Source: Alkalispirochaeta americana (GTDB taxonomy: Bacteria > Spirochaetota > Spirochaetia > DSM-27196 > Alkalispirochaetaceae). From it: 64,000 nt of DNA. Below are positions 63,381 through 64,000 of the stretch, piece after piece; within the stretch, counting starts at the first letter, position 1, and each line of letters begins with the position of its first letter. The notes beneath the pieces were generated by a model. The model had not been told where the DNA came from and searched no databases. It saw nothing but the letters and a program-made list of their open reading frames with translations. The stretch covers positions 62,001-126,000 of the forward strand of contig NZ_FTMS01000010.1 of assembly GCF_900156105.1 (NCBI RefSeq). Reading direction: 5' to 3'. Made by a program: the position numbers and the translations under genes.

Positions 63381-64000
63381 ACTGATACTTGCCGATCTCC
63401 GGAGCCGACTTGCAGCTCCCCCGGGGGCTCTTGGTGATCCAGTTATCCACCGGTTCCTTGCGATTCAGCGCCCGCCAGACATCCTCGAAACGCAAAGGCA
63501 TATGCGTCAGCTCGGCTCCGCTGGCACGCTGGATCGCGTTCCCCAGAGCAGCCGCCACGGAGATCATGGAATGCTCACCCACACCTCGCGCACCGTAGGG
63601 TCCGTCAAGCTGGGGACACTCCACCCCAAAGGTCTCCACCTCCAGGGGAAGATCCCGGGAGGTGGGAATCTTGTTGTCCGTAAAGGAGGGGTTCAAAAGA
63701 TGGCCCTTCTGGTCGTAGATGTACCCCTCCACCGTGGCGGTTCCCAGCCCCTGGAGCATTCCTCCAATCGCCTGGCCCCGAAACGCGCCGGGGTTGATCA
63801 CCCGGCCCGCATCAAACACCGAGGCTACCTTCAGAACATCGTACTCTCCCGTTTCGGGATCCACAGCGACGATCATGCCGTGGGCCCCGTAGGTCCAGTC
63901 CAGGGCGGGGAGGCCCTGACCGGTTTCCTTGTTCAGGTGGGTCAGACCCTGGGCAATATAGCGCCCGACTCCTACCAGAGGACCGCCAATGGCGTTCCCG
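63373..64000 (-). CDS. xanthine dehydrogenase-type molybdenum-binding subunit (5' end outside window)
   Basis: C-terminal ~208 residues of a molybdenum hydroxylase large subunit. Recognisable are LDWTYGAHGMIVAVDPETGE, VFDAGRVINPGAFRGQAIGG, MLQGLGTATVEG and GARGVGEHSMISVAAALGNA, the last holding the conserved Glu of the active site (GVGE). The gene continues past base 64000. Its last bases overlap the cofactor nucleotidyltransferase gene. Substrate probably a purine or other N-heterocycle. Confidence 0.9.
   Translation of the reverse strand, partial: GNAIGGPLVGVGRYIAQGLTHLNKETGQGLPALDWTYGAHGMIVAVDPETGEYDVLKVASVFDAGRVINPGAFRGQAIGGMLQGLGTATVEGYIYDQKGHLLNPSFTDNKIPTSRDLPLEVETFGVECPQLDGPYGARGVGEHSMISVAAALGNAIQRASGAELTHMPLRFEDVWRALNRKEPVDNWITKSPRGSCKSAPEIGKYQCD

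Noticed and set aside
1-64000. Mobile elements, prophage or integrated island
   Set aside because: No transposase, integrase, phage gene or attachment-site duplication beside the tRNA; codon usage and GC look even throughout.

Overview
The window is a dense, roughly 60% GC, purely chromosomal stretch with about 55 protein-coding genes, one tRNA and almost no spacer DNA. Gene content points to a free-living, probably anaerobic or facultative member of the Spirochaetota (Spirochaeta/Alkalispirochaeta-like). Pointers are a TPR protein with a C-terminal Mrr-like domain, an LPP20-type lipoprotein with a relaxed lipobox, a DUF4914 protein, a DUF6062 protein, a PilZ protein with a receiver-like N-terminus, and a chemoreceptor ending in bacteriohemerythrin. 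The phylum is inferred from gene families, not from a marker gene, so it is moderately certain. I see no phage, insertion sequence, CRISPR array or rRNA.

Layout: 1-6.4 kb holds the end of a TPR/Mrr-like gene facing an operon of lipoprotein, mnmE, mnmG and rsmG. 6.4-12.4 kb has pepT divergent from a DUF2156 gene and a very large glnE with ACT-like N-terminal domains. 12.4-16.3 kb is the riboflavin operon ribD-ribE-ribBA-ribH (minus strand) behind an FMN riboswitch with its own terminator. 16.3-21.8 kb is a sugar ABC importer operon (ATPase, permease, binding protein) divergent from a XylR-like AraC regulator. 21.8-31 kb carries alr, a small gene with a 19-bp palindrome in its promoter, a DUF6062/DUF4174 pair, an NlpC/P60-MORN protein, a PilZ-EamA-Nudix-esterase run, and an NYN/acyltransferase pair. 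31-46 kb has an MFS carrier, cardiolipin synthase, a GGDEF protein with a Na+/Ca2+ exchanger, a chemoreceptor, a DUF1028 protein, an orphan adenine methylase, a heterodimeric ABC exporter and a GGDEF-EAL protein. 46-64 kb has an oligopeptide-type binding protein, an acyl-CoA synthetase, a Gfo/Idh oxidoreductase with an EAL protein, a parvulin, DUF4914, a ferredoxin, pncB, ndk, an M3 peptidase, tRNA-Cys, a Nudix hydrolase, ravA-viaA, and a molybdenum-hydroxylase pair.

Working together: four c-di-GMP proteins (PilZ receptor, GGDEF with I-site, GGDEF-EAL, EAL with Cache-like domain) lie scattered in the window. Nitrogen assimilation may be sensed directly through the ACT domains of GlnE. The rib operon is feedback controlled by FMN.

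The most striking genome-scale signal is not a gene. At least a dozen transcription-unit starts have a sigma70-like -10 box ending only 5-7 nt before the start codon, usually with a -35 box 17-18 bp further upstream. This predicts leaderless mRNAs, often fired from overlapping divergent promoters. Genes with a strong Shine-Dalgarno site form a separate class. A second signal is a recurring 18-bp period in short tandem duplications at four loci.
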